Source of the DNA: Utricularia gibba
Taxonomy: Eukaryota > Streptophyta > Magnoliopsida > Lamiales > Lentibulariaceae
Direction of reading: 5' to 3'
Assembly: GCA_002189035.1 (NCBI GenBank)
Contig: NEEC01000010.1
Span: 2,170,001 to 2,234,000 of the forward strand
Length of the DNA: 64,000 nucleotides
Shown piece by piece: positions 27,001 to 40,065 of the stretch. The number at the start of each line of letters is the position of its first letter. The first letter of the stretch is position 1. Below the pieces are notes generated by a model. That model had not been told where the DNA came from. It searched no databases and saw only the letters and a list, made by a program, of their open reading frames with translations. The translations under genes and the position numbers were made by a program.

Positions 27001-30000
27001 GGCAAAGCGCTCTAAGATTATTAACCTCTTTCATTGAATTTTTAGGTGAAAACCTTCAAGGCTCACAAAAGTTTGACAATGCTTGGTCTAAAGCGAGCAT
27101 TGAGCGCATAGTTAAGAAGTTTTTCCTAAAACATATGGGAAATGCAATGGCAATGGAAGGTGTTTCTCGTAAGGTAAATATTTATCTTGTGCCTTAAATA
27201 TTTTCTGACCTTGCTCCCTAGGCCTTCAGAGGAATAATCAGTTCTAGGAGTTCTTGCTTTTTTGGTAATGTGGTTGCCGTCCTAGCTGTTAACTTGATTT
27301 GTAAGAGTCATTTATTATTTTGACCAGCATATGTGTTTTGGTTTCAGCTGTGGGTTGATTTGCTAAAAACAATGGTGTTGAAGCTGCCATCTGTGGCCAA
27401 CCTTGGTTCTTTTAGTGCTTTGTGCAATTCTGATGCAGAACAAGATATATTCAATAACATTGTTCACTTACAGGTAACTTTTCACATTCATTTCTTAGGC
27501 ATATGCGTATCCTCAGATTGTGATCTTTTTGTGGTGTTGATATTGATATATACACTCCTTAATTATGCAGAAACATAGGATGGCAAAGGCTGTTCGCCGC
27601 TTTCAAGACGTTGTTCATTCAGGAAAGTTGTCTCAGGTAATCTTGTTATTGTCCTTATTCAATCTTTTTAATTTGGCCTAACATTGAAGTGGAACGAATT
27701 TTATAGGGAATCACAATTAAAGTGTTTGTTCCACTGCTGTTTAGTATGTTGTATGAGGCACAAGATGGCAAGGATGAACACATAAGAAGTGCATGTGTGG
27801 ATGCACTCGCCTCAATTTCACATTTCCTGAATTGGAATCAATATTACACCCTTCTAAACAGATGCTTCCGTGATTTGAAGCTAAAAGCATACAAGCAAAA
27901 GATTTTACTGAAACTTATCTGTGGTATTCTCGACCACTTTCATTTCTTGGGGTCATCATCAGTCCATGGAGATGGAGATTCTGCTTCTGATGCTTTTGAA
28001 CCTGATAATGCTGTTTTGAGTTCTTCATTAACATTGAGAAGATGTCTTGGCTCTTCAGATGCGCTTCAAGTTCAGTTGTTTCTGCAGAAAAGGTTGTTGC
28101 CTAAACTTCAGAAGTTGCTATCATCAGATTCAGACAACGTAAATGTGAATCTAAGTCTGGTTGCTCTTAAAGTTCTGAAATTACTACCCAGTGAAATCAT
28201 GGACATGCAACTTCCTACTATTATTCACCGTATTTCAAACCTACTAAGGCATCGATTAGAGAGTATCCGTGATGATGCTAGGTTTGCATTGGCTGCTTGC
28301 TTAAAGGAACTAGGTCTGGAGTACTTCCAGTTCGTACTAAAAGCTCTAACTGGAACACTAAAAAGGGGCTTTGAATTACATGTCCTTGGATACACTTTGA
28401 ACTTCTTGTTATCAAAGCTTCTTATCAACCAAGCCTGTGGAAAGTTGGATTATTGTATAGATGACATCCTGTCCATTGTGGAGATCGATATTCTTGGGGA
28501 TGTTTCTGAAGAGAAAGATGTGGAAAAGATTGCCTCTAAAATGAAAGAAACTAGAAAGCACAAGTCATACGAAACTCTCAAATTGATTTCTCAGAGTGTC
28601 ACATTCAAGAATAATGCACTGAAATTGTTATCTCCTGTTACAGCTCATTTGAGCAGGGAGCTCACGTCAAAGTTGAAGTCAAAAGTGGAGAAAATGCTGA
28701 ATCACATAGCTGCTGGTATTCAGTGCAACCCCTCGGCCAACCAGACTGAACTGTTTATATTTGTTCATTGCCTTATAAAGGATGGTTTAGGCATTGAAGG
28801 TGACAAACACGAACATCCTCATGTCTCAAAATCAACTAAATTGGACGTAGACAGTGAGGGCATGGGAAATACAAGAAATGGGTTAATATTTGTTGATCGC
28901 CGTTTTTCTCATTTGATAACAGGATTTGCTCTTGGACTTCTTCAGAGCTACACGAGTAACTTGAAGCTTAACCCTGGAGATGGACAGCTATTGTCATTGC
29001 TAGACCCTTTTGTGTATCTGTTGGTTCAGTGCTTGGAGTCGAAGTATGAAAGTATCATAAGTGCTGCCCTCAGGTGCTTAGCCCTGTTTGCGAGGATGCA
29101 GTTGCCTTCTATTCAATCTCAATCAGACAAGATAAAAAAGTCTTTGCTAGTTATTGCTCAAGGAGCAAGAAACGATGGAAGTGAATTAACAGAGCCCTGC
29201 ATGAAATTTTTGGCAACACTTCTGAGAAGCACTAAAATTACTCTTTCAACCGATCATCTGCGTATGCTGATTCAATTACCTTTATTTCTTGACCTTTCCA
29301 AAAGTCCTTCATTTGTTGCCCTTAAACTTCTGAAAGCAATCGTCCAAAGAAAACTTGTGGTTCCTGAGATCTATGATATTATTCAGATTGTCGCAGAATT
29401 GATGGTACAATGCCAATTTGAAGCAATTAGGAAGAAGTGCAGTCAAATATTGCTTCAGTTTTTGCTTGGATACCAGCTTTCCGAGAAGCGATTGCAACAA
29501 CATCTTCAGTTTTTGCTTTCAAATTTAAGGTGACTACTATTTGGCTGGGTGTCATCATCCTCTTTTTTCTTGTGGATTTATTTTTTTAACAATTGATATA
29601 ATTTTACATTTTAACTAATGAATATTTCAGATATGAGCACTCGGCTGGGAGAGAAGCGGTCCTTGAGATGCTTCATGCGATTTTACAAAAATTTCCTGGA
29701 AACATTGTAGATGCACAATCTCAAATTATATTTGTGCATTTGGTTGCCTCTTTGGCTAATGATGACAGCAGCAAGGTTCGTTCAATGACTGCAGCTGCTA
29801 TCAAATGCCTCATGGGGCTTGTGAGCTCGCATTCACTTCAGTCCATCCTTGAATACTCTCTGTGCTGGTATTCTAGTTCAAAGCAGAACTTAGTTGCAAC
29901 CTCAGCACAGGTATTACCTTCTCTTTGGTTGGACAACCTGTCAGCGGTGAATCTTGACATTAGTCTGACTTGCACCTTGTTCTTGCTAAATTGGTTCGAT

Positions 30001-31603
30001 TATTATTTTGTGGCTCTCATGAATATCTTGAGGCTCTTCTCATTCTGGCGATATGCGCATCTAATTATTTTTTATGACATAATAATGATTTTTTTTCTAT
30101 TAATCTCTATTGAACCGTTTCTTTGAGGTTAATTAGTTAATCTTCAACAGGTGTTGGGCATACTAGTTGAAGCAATGGGAAAAGGTTTCAAAAAGCACCT
30201 GAATAAAGTGCTCCCATTATCAAAAACCATTTTAAAATCTGCTGCCAGCAATCATTCAACCATTGAGGATGATTCTTCTGAAAATACAGTTCCATTCTGG
30301 AAGGAGGCATATTATTCATTAGTTATGCTCGAGAAGATACTACAACACTTTGACAATTTGATCCTTGATGTGGAGAACATGGTATGAGCTGTTATACAAT
30401 CTTGAATGTATATATTTTGTTTCAGATTGTCCTCTAAACTGTTTTATTCTTGGTTTTCTCCTTACTCTTTACTCGTTGCAGGATTTGTGGGAAACCATCT
30501 GCGATTTTCATTTGCATCCTCATTTGTGGTTGCGCAGCATATCTAATCGGATTTATCTAATTTACTTTGCTGCTGTGGCTGATGCTTGTGGAGAAAAGGC
30601 CGGATTGAGTTTGGAAAAATATATTCTTATGAGGCCAAGCACGCTTTTCCTCTCATCTGCTTCATTTTGCGCTCAGTTGAAAGTTCCACAAACTGATGAA
30701 AGAGCTGGTGACATTGTTTGTCAAAATCTTGTGTTTTCAATTTGTGGTCTTGACACTGTCCTACGAAGAAATGATTGCAAGGATGTTTCCAAGTTCTGGT
30801 CTAATCTCGATTCTCCTGATAAAGATCGCTTTCGAAGGGCCTTTGATATGCTGGACCATAGAAAAGGGAGGAGTACGCTGGATTCTTTCACAGGTAACCA
30901 TGATGGCCAACATAATCACTCTCTGCATCCATTAGTTTCCTATTTGCTTCAGAGAATGGGGAAGTTCGTTCTTCAGATGGAAGCCAATGAGGTATGTATA
31001 CTAAGTTAATGAAATTCCAAATGGTATGAGCTTGGTTGACGTCGCAATGGAATTTGCAGATGAAGATTATATTCAAGGGCCTCAAAGCAATTTCTTCTCG
31101 CCTTCTTTGCACATCAGCATTCGATAATGATGCTGTCCATGATTATGCATATCAAATCCTGCTGCCGGTGTACAAAGTCTGTGAAGGTTTTTCTGGCAAA
31201 GTTATTCCAGGTAATCAACTCTATTTTTGCTTAGTCTCTTCTGAAGATAAAAGCAAACCGGCTGTTCAAGGTCCAGACACTGATACTACTTGAGAATCCA
31301 AAAGGGGCGACATGAATTCAACTGATCTTGCTTCCCTCTTATGCAGACGATGTGAAACAAGAAGCCCAAGAGGTTCTGGACAAGGTAAAAGACACTTTAG
31401 GAATGCAAAAGTTTGTCCAAATCTACAGCCAGATAAAGAAATGCGTTCAAGTGAAGAGGGAGAAGAGGAGACGAGAAGCAAAGATTATGGCCGTTGTGAA
31501 TCCGACACGGCACGCAAAGAGGAAACTCAAGCACGCAGCGAAGCGCAATGATCACAAGAGAAGAAAAAGGAACGAGATGAGGATGGTAAAGTGGCTGCAT
31601 TAG
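18050..31603 (+). CDS. UTP20: UTP20 / DRIM, U3 snoRNP small-subunit processome component 20
   Basis: Very large HEAT-repeat scaffold of the nucleolar small-subunit processome, needed for 18S pre-rRNA processing. ATG at 18050 (MASHSEARAVKCLN), then many exons joined by GT..AG introns: RFVFKTFSQRLEEIDIDVY, ELNTAEDFMSLYEEVFPLVQ, LRYYPKDYVREFMAESMSFL near 20180-20290 (start of the DRIM-type region), EDLLAKDPFPFRRH near 22040, and so on. One exon at about 27710-29530 carries some 600 codons of repeat-like helices (RLLPKLQKLL, HRISNLLRHRLESIRDDAR, HVLGYTLNFLLSKLL). The C-terminus is highly basic (KREKRRREAKIMAVVNPTRH, KRNDHKRRKRNEMR), as in UTP20 nucleolar tails. The junctions I checked keep frame. 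The exact exon list would need transcript data. Confidence 0.93.
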
Positions 31604-33251
31604 AAGGTTCAGGCTTTGGGGAGCCACAGGTTGCCCAGCATTTTTGTTCTTGGATTGTCTGTTTTACTGCTAGTAGCGTTTTGTTGTACATGAGTCTGTG
31701 ATCCTTCATGAGTCTGTGAGCATAGGTTGTAAGGAGCCGCTAATGGTTCCTAGTTTGATTCTTCAACTCTGTTTACAGCTATAAAGCTCGTTTAAGTTTG
31801 GATTGAAGTTCAATCATGTGACCAAAAAGAAGAAAAAAGCACAAGGATTGTTCAAAAAACATAAAAAAGTTTTTGAAACTTGTTTTTGATTTTTAAAATT
31901 ATTTTTAAAAAATATAAATAAAAAGTAAAAATAATCAATTATTTATTTTTTAAAAAATAACTTTTATAGTTATAATTTTAAAAGTATTTTTGATATAATT
32001 ACTTTTATAATTAAAAATATTCTAAAATAAAATTATTTTTAATTTTAAAAAATAGAAATAATTTTTAAAAAATTTTCAGAACACTATTATAGAATCATAT
32101 CACTCCATTGGTATCCCATATTTGTAATGACAATGAATTATTTCATATTAGTTACGGATTGACATTGTGATATGTTTAAATAGAGAGATATTATTAATAT
32201 TATACTAAATTTTTCTTTAAAAAAATGTAATATAAAATTGAGATAATTGAGTGTGAATGGTGAACAACGGCTCTCAGCCCACCGGTTGGAGTTGTCGGGA
32301 CGTGGTCCGATCGATGCGCACGGACGGCTAAATCAACTAAATATGGTTGGGGGCAATTAGCAAGTATTGATTATATTATTATTCGGGGCTAAATTCAAAA
32401 TCTTTTGTTTTTCCTGATTTGGGAATTTTAGAAAGTCAAAAGCAAGTTACGGAAAAAAGGAAAAGAGATCGTGTAGAAGAACCCTCATAGAAGCCGCAGA
32501 GGAGGAGAGTCGGCAGAAGGGAATTGGGCCATGTTCCGCTGCGGAATACCGGCGCAAGAATTTCTCCGTTGGCGTGCGTGTCCTGTTGTCCTATAAAACG
32601 CGTCTTTGAGGAGCCCAAACTCCCAGGTTTACACCGGGCGGTGGTGAGGGTTTAGATCTGGTTTCCCCGAGGTCAGTAACCGGAATTGTTTGCTGTACTT
32701 CTAGGGATCAAAATTGTGCATGGATCGGGCAATGAATTTTTTTCGTCCTATTGGTTAACTGTGGCTGGTGTGGTCGTATTTCAAAATGGGTCACCGCTTT
32801 TCGTGTTGCCAACTCGTGGCTGGTTTTTTATTCTTTGGGGAATTATGTGAACCCCTGTCTGGGCGAGTCCGCGGATATGCTCTTGTGTGGTTTTTTTTGA
32901 GTGAGCATTGTTTTTCTTCAAAGTACATTATCCTGATTAGAAAGTTGTGAACGAGCTGATTCATTCAAGCAGGTTTCTTGCCTTCGAAAATAATGTGTAG
33001 AATTGAAATTTAGACGACTATCTGATCTTTAAGATGGAAATTTTATGTGTATGGTGGAATTTGAATACGGATGTGGAGGACCATACTAACTTTTACGAAA
33101 AGAAAGGCAATGTTTGATCTTTACGGGCAGTTTTGACATTCAAGGCTCAGATGTTAACATACGTGTACATGTGTTTCAATGCAGGTTTTCTGATTATTTG
33201 ATTGTAGGGTTGATAGCTGAAGTCTAACTACGTGAAACAAGTACTTGAAAT
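31604..33251. other. intergenic region and 5' UTR of the ceramidase gene
   Basis: About 31820-32240 is A/T-dominated spacer rich in short ATTTTT/AAAAAT inverted runs. From about 32260 composition rises; 32600-32670 looks like a 5' UTR exon followed by a donor-like GAGGTCAGT, and a polypyrimidine-AG near 33184 suggests a 5' UTR intron ahead of the ATG at 33252. No other gene seen. Confidence 0.5.
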
Positions 33252-34366
33252 ATGTCATCTAACTTCTCTGGCACTGTCACATCCGCTCGTGATTGGTGTG
33301 AGCCAAATTATGTTTACTCCGCCTATGTTGCCGAGTTCTTCAATACTCTATCAAATATCCCATGCATTTTGTTAGCACTTCTTGGTCTCGTTAATTCTCT
33401 GAGACAGCGGTTTGAAAAAAGGTTTTATGTCCTATACCTATCAAACATCATACTTTCTGTTGGCGGCATTGTGTATCATGCTACACTGCAGCAGCTGTAA
33501 GTTCTCTATCCCCTTCACTTTTGGATGCCTTAAAATAAATAATTGGTGTTAAGCATTGTATCCTCATTATACTGCATCATTTTTTTGTATGTCCAGATAA
33601 CAAGTAGGATATAAAACTTTTTATAGCTGATTAGCAAACATAAGCAGTTTTAAGAGCAGCTTTAATATGAGAAACGGCTTTAGAATCACTGTTGATGATG
33701 AGTACAATTCATGTACAAATAAAGCAGAGGTTAAGTTGGTCATCGGATGACGAGTTAGACCCAAAATCAGGATACTGTAGTTTTGGTCCCATTTTGTTTT
33801 AGCAACTAGATTCTAAAACGCTTATTGTTTTCCCTTTTGCTTCTTGTCTCAGGCAGCAGCAAGCTGATGAAACACCAATGGTGTGGGAGATGCTCCTATA
33901 TATTTACATTCTTTACTCTCCTGATTGGCACTACCATAGTACAATGCCGACATTTATGTTCCTCTATGGTGCAATTTTTGGTGTCGCGCACTGGCTCTTT
34001 CGTTTTGATATAGTTTTTAGGGTGCACTATGTGTTGCTTTGTCTTCTCTGCCTTCCTAGGATGTACAAGTACTACATCCATACAGAAGACACAGTTGCAA
34101 AGCGTGTGGCCAAGCTCTATGCCATCACACTCTTGCTCGCCAGTTTCTTCTGGCTCCTCGATCGTCTATTATGCGATAAGATCTCTACTTGGTGGTTCAA
34201 TCCGCAGGGTCATGCCTTGTGGCACGTCTTCATGGGCTTCAACTCCTACTATGGGAACACATTCCTCATGTACTGCCGTGCCCGACAACGAGGATGGGAT
34301 CCCAAAGTCATCTCCTTTCTGGGTTTCTTACCATGCATCAAGACTCAAAAACCCAAGGCGCAGTAA
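33252..34366 (+). CDS. alkaline ceramidase (alkaline phytoceramidase family)
   Basis: Seven-transmembrane metal-dependent amidase that cleaves (phyto)ceramide to sphingoid base and fatty acid in ER/Golgi membranes. Two exons, 33252-33498 and 33853-34366, joined in phase by GT..AG. Metal-site residues: DWCEPNY at residues 14-20 with Glu28 (calcium-site equivalents) and the zinc histidines, His76 in YHATL and the two in GHALWH near the C-terminus. Other family blocks: RQRFEKRF, DETPMVWEMLLYIYILYSPD, MYKYYIHTEDT, QGHALWHVFMGFNSYYGNTF and the C-terminal KTQKPKAQ with lysines near the end. Odd: residue 72, four before His76, is Gly where plant and animal members I know have Ser (the ACER3 Ser77 position). 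Otherwise full length and intact. Confidence 0.95.
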
Positions 34367-34737
34367 ACCAGTGAGGCAAGCGTCTATCTCTTTCCTCTGA
34401 TTATGATGGTTGTCCGACCCATTTTGTTCTTCCAATTTATATTGTATTGTGTTGTACATGATGTGCTAGATTTGAGCTTGATTCCCAACAGTTTTATTCA
34501 AGTTTTGACCCTCCAAGTTGAGTGCTTTTTATGATGATGATGATACTCAGAAACACCCTCCTCTTATTACATGGTGATGTGTAACGTCCCATCAATTCCA
34601 GACTAAAAGAACTCCAATACCAAAATCTGCTCCCCAAAACAAACAATTCTCAGTGAAGCTACAAGTAATGTTTTCTCTTTTTTTTCAAGTAACAAACAAT
34701 CCCCAGGTAGAAAAACAAGTGCATCATCCATCATGAT

Positions 34738-35691
34738 TCATGGGTGGTTCTGCACATCCCACCTGTTGGAAAAAACGTTGGCCTCCTTGCTTGTTTTCTT
34801 CTTCTTGTTGAGCTCCCATGGCACGGCTTTACGCACATACGCCTGCAACGACGCAGAGACCATCAATGTAAGAAAAAGTCTATGACAGAATGAGGAGACC
34901 GGCCGGCCGGCCGGCCGAGTGTCGTCATCAGCATATAATGCGACGGATCCCGGTTGGCGTGGGCCTCAGACCGACCGGCTTCCACCACACGGGTGCCGCG
35001 TGTCCGAGTGTCGGTTTACCAAACGTATTCCAAAATATTTTTTCATCATATCTTAACAGTTCCAAAGCAGGACTTTGTTTTTATGGTTTCAAAAATTATT
35101 TGAAAATTAAAAATAAGATTCCGTCACACCAAAGACGGCAAGTAATTAAGTGTCAAATAAATAAACATTAAAAAAAATTACCCAGAAGCTGGAACTGGAA
35201 GACGAGGTCGGGGGATAGACGCCGGAAAAGCTTCCATATCTGATGATTTCCGATTCCGTTTTGGTTCCCGTTCTTCCGAAGCCTAATCTACGGCCACCCA
35301 GAAACCCTTTTTTCTTCGCCGCCTTCGCCTTAGCAGTCTCTTTCTCCGGGGGGTTGCCCCTGCTGTTGCAGCTGCAGTTGCTGCCGTCGAAAGAATCGTG
35401 GGCCCACATCCTGAAGGACGATGACTTATGGCGGCGCAGGAATGTGTAATCGGACAAGGGCGTCTCCGGGGTCCTCCGGGACGGCGGAAGCTGGAGACAT
35501 TTGACGGTGGCGGTCGTGTCCGTGTAATAAAAGGATCTGGGTTTCCCAGGCTCCTCCTCCCATCGAAAGGGCACGGAAACCGACGTCATCATCGGCGGCG
35601 TGGCGGTTGGCCGCGAAAGAGGGAGCGAAGACAAGTTGAGAACGGTGAAGGGTGGCGCGTCGGTTTCCTCCTCTTCTCTGCTTATCGCCAT
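34738..35691 (-). CDS. DUF688 protein, At4g00950/MEE47-like
   Basis: Plant protein of unknown biochemical function; the family is marked by a PF-K/R-WEE-x-PGKP motif, here VPFRWEEEPGKPRSFY, followed by KCLQLPPSRR. ATG at 35691-35689 (MAISREEEETD). Exon 1 is 35182-35691 and exon 2 is 34738-34842, both phase 0, giving 204 residues. The middle is Ser-rich, then Lys/Ala-rich (KETAKAKAAKKKGF); exon 2 ends AYVRKAVPWELNKKKKTS and WDVQNHP. The intron contains the CCGG run at 34899-34916. The exon junction rests on good GT and AG sites, but the short second exon is inferred from frame and composition, not from a motif. Confidence 0.75.
34899..34916. repeat. (CCGG)n run in the DUF688 intron
   Basis: Eighteen bases of perfect CCGG repeat, self-complementary and unusually GC-rich for an intron in this region. 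It could form a hairpin and holds many CpG sites. Confidence 0.9.
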
Positions 35692-38207
35692 CCGCGTGTG
35701 CGTGTGCGCGCAAGCGTGAAACCATGACGCCAGATTTTAAAGAATTCATTTTAAATTAATTAACAGCAGCTCCTAATAATAAATAACCCTAATTAGTAAC
35801 CCCAAATTACCCTTATAAACCCTAATTCCAGATTAACCAACAATCCCATATAACACCCAACTATTTGTATCATACTTTCTCCAGCATGCAAGCTTCCAAG
35901 CTTCAATGTATTGACAAAATTAGTACAATCATCCTACTTAACAAACAAATAAAACCTAATTTTGTTAAATAACTCAATTTATAAAATATTTATTTTAAAT
36001 ATATCTAACAAATAAAATATTATTTTAAATATATATATATATATATTCAATATATGTTTTTATTAAATACTATTCTACCAGATCTAGTATTCTAATTTAA
36101 TTAATATTTTTATAAATTATATATATGTAAATATTAAAGAACATATATTTCAATTCATACCTAGCGAGATTCTTTTTTCTCAACTTGGTATATTGAAAAA
36201 AAAACGTAATTTTCAACACATATTTTGAGGTATAAACAAATTTATCAAATACGACCAAAGAGACTCTCTATGGCGAAGGAGTAGCCATTTAAATTAGTAG
36301 AATAGAATAGGGCTCCTGAGAACTTGTTCTACATTTTATTTTTGTTAAATATTTCATTTTTGTTAAAAAGGAATATACTCTCCATTTATAGCAAAGCCGC
36401 CATTTGTTCTTCTAGAATAGGGGTAGGGGCCACGAGACTTGGGATGTCCTCCATTTTCCTGGGGTAGATTTGGAATTATCAAAAAAGAAAAAAAAACACA
36501 AACAAATAATTCGGGCACCGCCAGTCGTGAATCTTGGAATTAGCGTTGACCGGGGGTAAGAACAGTAAGAAGGAGCATTGAGTGCGTGGCCACTTACTCC
36601 TCATAGAGCAGGATGTGACTCATGCATGAGGCTAGTTAATGCAAAAGCTCTCATTTTTATTGCAAATATTAAAGTAATAAAATATTGTATTTAGTGAATT
36701 AAGGAATTGGCACAATGTACTCGTCTTTAATTATTAAATAATTGACCTCACCTTTGAAGGGGAAGTCAATTCAATCCAAAATTGAAAAATAGTAATTAGA
36801 ATGAAGTTGGTAAAAGGTAAAATCCCTTGATGTGGAAGAATGTATTAGAAAATTGGTCAACTTATATTGATTGTGTGAGTAAAATAACCACATAATTGTA
36901 AAAAAAATTGATCGTACTATATAAAATAGAAATACAAAATAACAAATTTTCTAATTGATTCTAATGTAAGAGATCATTTACCACAAATCTAGTCATTCAT
37001 ACTTTTCTATTATACACTAACATAAAAAAATGCATTATCGTTAATTTGATTTCTCATACACATCATGTTGGATGACATAATTTCTAATTGACCCTCACAT
37101 GAAGGTTTTTATAGGAGGGATGATCAAATAAATTTCTTAGGGATTATTTGATAAAAGAGTGTAAAAAATTTATATCTAAGTTTATATATGTATATATATT
37201 GTTATTTGATTGAATAGTATACTTTTATTAATCTTCTATGATTATATCATTCACATACTCATTTTTTCAGTATATGAGTATTATATACAAATGGGAAGGG
37301 GAGTTAGTTATATATATACTATTCACATACTCAAATTTTTATTCTCGGATATCAAATATTATATACAATTGAATATATACATACTTAATTTAACTATACT
37401 TAAATATATTAATATATTACTATCAAACCAGCAGGAGGCAAAGACACGAGGAGGAGGAGAGGCGAAGGATAACAACAACAACAACTAGCCGTGGCGAGGG
37501 TGAAGGCAGTATGGCAGGCGGCTAGGCTAAGGGATGGGCGTGGGACCTCTGGTGTGTATAATGCATGCATATGTAGCAGTTTTTTACGGTGTATAATGCA
37601 GCAGCCCAATAATTGAAATGGGCGTGGGCGTGGGCGTGGCGAGGGCGAGAACTGGGGTGGACCTCGGAGAGCAGCGCTGGGCCCAGCTACCACTACACTA
37701 ACACTAGCCGCCCCTTCTGTCTTCTCCGCTGGGTAAGGTAAGGTAAGGCCCAGGCCTAGCGGCAAGCAGTCCCGGAGCCCCTTATCAGCACCGCCACGCC
37801 ACATGATGCAGCAGCAGCTGCTGCTTTTCGGAATGCGATCGGTCGATCGGCCGGTCCCAATTCTTGATTTTGACGACTTGATTTGCTTCCAGACCAAGCA
37901 ACATGGCATCTGATATGATGACCACCTCGCTCCAAGAGGAATACAAGGACACCAAATGATACGTTTTCAGAAAATGAAGAGAATGATACCTTTTTTTTTT
38001 TTCAAAAAACACAAATGAGACTGGGTGGTTTAGGGGCTTGAGGAAGGGCGAGGGAGGGAGGGAATAAAGTGGCCACGCCGAATGCAGCTATCCAGAAAGT
38101 GCTGTTTGTCGTTCAAGGGTCTTCCGTTTCCCACTTGAACTCTACACTCCTCCTACTTGCTATACATACGCACCCCTACTCCCTCTAGATCTCGCACTCG
38201 CTCTCTA
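35692..38207. other. long intergenic region upstream of the aspartic protease gene
   Basis: About 35750-37430 is AT-rich, with a (TA)n run near 36030-36048. A weak duplication is visible near 37248-37300 and 37318-37370 (both start ATTCACATACTCA and contain ATTATATACAA). About 37440-38200 is GC-richer with simple motifs: GGGCGT repeated three times near 37620-37640 and GGTAA repeated three times near 37733-37748. This last part is probably promoter and 5' UTR of the protease. Long open frames on the minus strand (for example 37409-37909) have a repetitive Pro/Arg-rich composition and no family match, and I do not call them genes. Confidence 0.5.
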
Positions 38208-39618
38208 ATGGCGCCTCTCTTCCTTGCCCTCGCCCTCGCCCTCCTGTGCGTCCCGTTTGGTGCCCCATTGGAGGTTCAGCTGCAGGGGTTCGTTCCCCGG
38301 GGCTTGAGCCTGCCCCAGATCCGCTCCGAGTCTTTCGAATTGGACACCCAGTTTGAATCTGAGGCCGAAGCCGACCCAGATTCCCCTTTCTTCTCTCTGG
38401 GCTTGTTCCATGCCGAAGCTCTTGCTTCTCCGGCGGGTTCTTCAGCGGAATCCCTTTTTCATACCCGTCTCCGCCGGGATGCGCTCAGGGTGAGCGCGGT
38501 CTCGGCCGCGGCCAACGGGTCGCGCATCGGGGCGGATTTCAGCAGCTCTATTACCTCGGGCCTGGCGCATGGCAGCGGAGAGTACTTCACCAGAATTGGA
38601 ATCGGCACGCCGCCTAGATATGTGTACATGGTGGTCGACACTGGAAGCGACGTCGTTTGGGTGCAGTGCTCCCCTTGCAGGAAATGTTACTCGCAAACGG
38701 ATCCGGTTTTTAACCCGAGGGCTTCGTCCTCGTTTTTAGGGGTTTCGTGTGCTTCGCCGCTGTGCCACCGCCTTGACTCGCCGGGATGCAATAGCCGCCG
38801 GACGTGTATGTATCAGGTTTCCTACGGCGACGGGTCGTTTACGGTGGGGAATTCTCGACGGAGACGTTGACGTTCCGTAAGACGAAGGTGGACAATGTGG
38901 CGCTTGGTTGTGGGCACGATAATGAGGGTTGTTCGTGGGTGCCGCCGGATTGCTGGGGCTCGGCCGTGGGAAGCTGTCCTTCCCCACGCAAGCCGGGCGG
39001 CGGTTCGGGAACAAGTTCTCCTACTGCTTGGTCGACCGATCTGCAACCGCGAAGCCCTCGTACATGGTGTTCGGCGAATCGGCGGTTTCAAGGAACGCCG
39101 TATTCACTCCATTGCTGACAAATCCGAAGCTGGACACGTTCTACTACGTCGGATTGACGGGAATTTCAGTGGGTGGTTCACGCCTCTCGGCCGTGACCCC
39201 GTCGCTCTTCAAAATCGACGCGGCAGGTAACGGCGGCGTGATTCTGGATTCCGGCACGTCGGTCACAAGGCTCACACGGCCCGCGTACGTAGCCCTGAGG
39301 GACGCTTTCCGCGTGGGAGCGTCGCATTTACCTAGGGCGCCGAACTTCTCCCTCTTCGACACCTGCTTCGATCTCTCCGGGAAGAGGGAGGTGAAGGTGC
39401 CCACAGTAGTCCTCCACTTCAACGGCGCCGATGTGTCGCTGCCGGCGTCAAACTACATGATCCCAGTGGACACTTCCGGCAGGTTCTGCTTCGCGTTCGC
39501 CCCGACGATGAGCGGCCTCTCCATCATCGGCAACATTCAGCAGCAGGGTTTCCGGGTCGTGTTCGACTTGGCCAGGAGTCGGGTCGGGTTCGCCCCGCGA
39601 GGCTGCGTTACTCAGTAA
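38208..39618 (+). CDS. A1-family aspartic protease (ASPG1-like), frame broken twice
   Basis: Intronless pepsin-like protease of the plant nepenthesin-type group, secreted or endomembrane. ATG at 38208 opens a signal peptide (MAPLFLALALALLCVPF). First catalytic Asp at residue 144 in VVDTGSDVVWVQC, followed by the Cys-rich nepenthesin insert (CSPCRKCY, CASPLCH, CNSRRTCMYQVSYGDGSF). Second Asp is in ILDSGTSVTRL near 39240. The rest is typical: AAGLLGLGRGKLSFP, GNKFSYCLVDR, SLFDTCFDLSG and SIIGNIQQQGFRVVFDL near the end at 39618. The continuous family sequence uses three frames: a shift at the G run 38846-38849 and another at 38929-38930. Each is repaired by one extra base in the run (G, then T), so I annotate one gene. 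It is either a very young pseudogene or intact with sequence errors. Confidence 0.88.
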
Positions 39619-40065
39619 GTTCTATATTCCTGTTGGGCCCCACATGAGGAGTAGTTTAATGTTCACTGCGCTTTGACCTAAATATCAAAATCATCCTTAC
39701 ATTCTAACACATGCGCTGGCATCTTCCTACAATGAATCAATGAATCGCCGCACGACACGTGTCGCTCTCACTCGCACTAGCAGCACGCTTCTTTGAGCTT
39801 GATGCGGACAAGGGCCACATGCCCCTACAACCCATCACGTGACACTCGAACAGGTCACAGTGCTCACTCATTTGGTCCATTTCTGTGCAACTTCAGTAAG
39901 AAAAAAGGCATAGAGTTGGATATGGGAAGGGCCATGCCACACGAATCAAACCAACCATCAGCAATGGGGTAGAGTTGGGATCTCTCTACATGTATTTGAT
40001 GCTATGTTGTGTGTGTGTGTATGTATCTACGCGTGTACGCCTCTGGGCTGTCCCCTTCCCTGTGG
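39619..40065. other. convergent intergenic region
   Basis: Lies between the 3' ends of the aspartic protease (plus) and the RAB3GAP gene (minus), so it holds two 3' UTRs. A (GT)n run occurs at about 40009-40021. No gene seen. Confidence 0.55.

Noticed and set aside
37248-37370. Weak duplication of an AT-rich ~70-bp segment
   Set aside because: Similarity is partial and in low-complexity sequence; not enough to call a repeat family.
37409-37909. 166-codon minus-strand open frame
   Set aside because: Low-complexity Pro/Arg content from simple GC repeats; no domain or homologue recognised.
39754-39763. Perfect G-box palindrome GACACGTGTC, an ABRE-like site
   Set aside because: It lies between two convergent 3' ends, so it is not in a promoter of any gene seen here.
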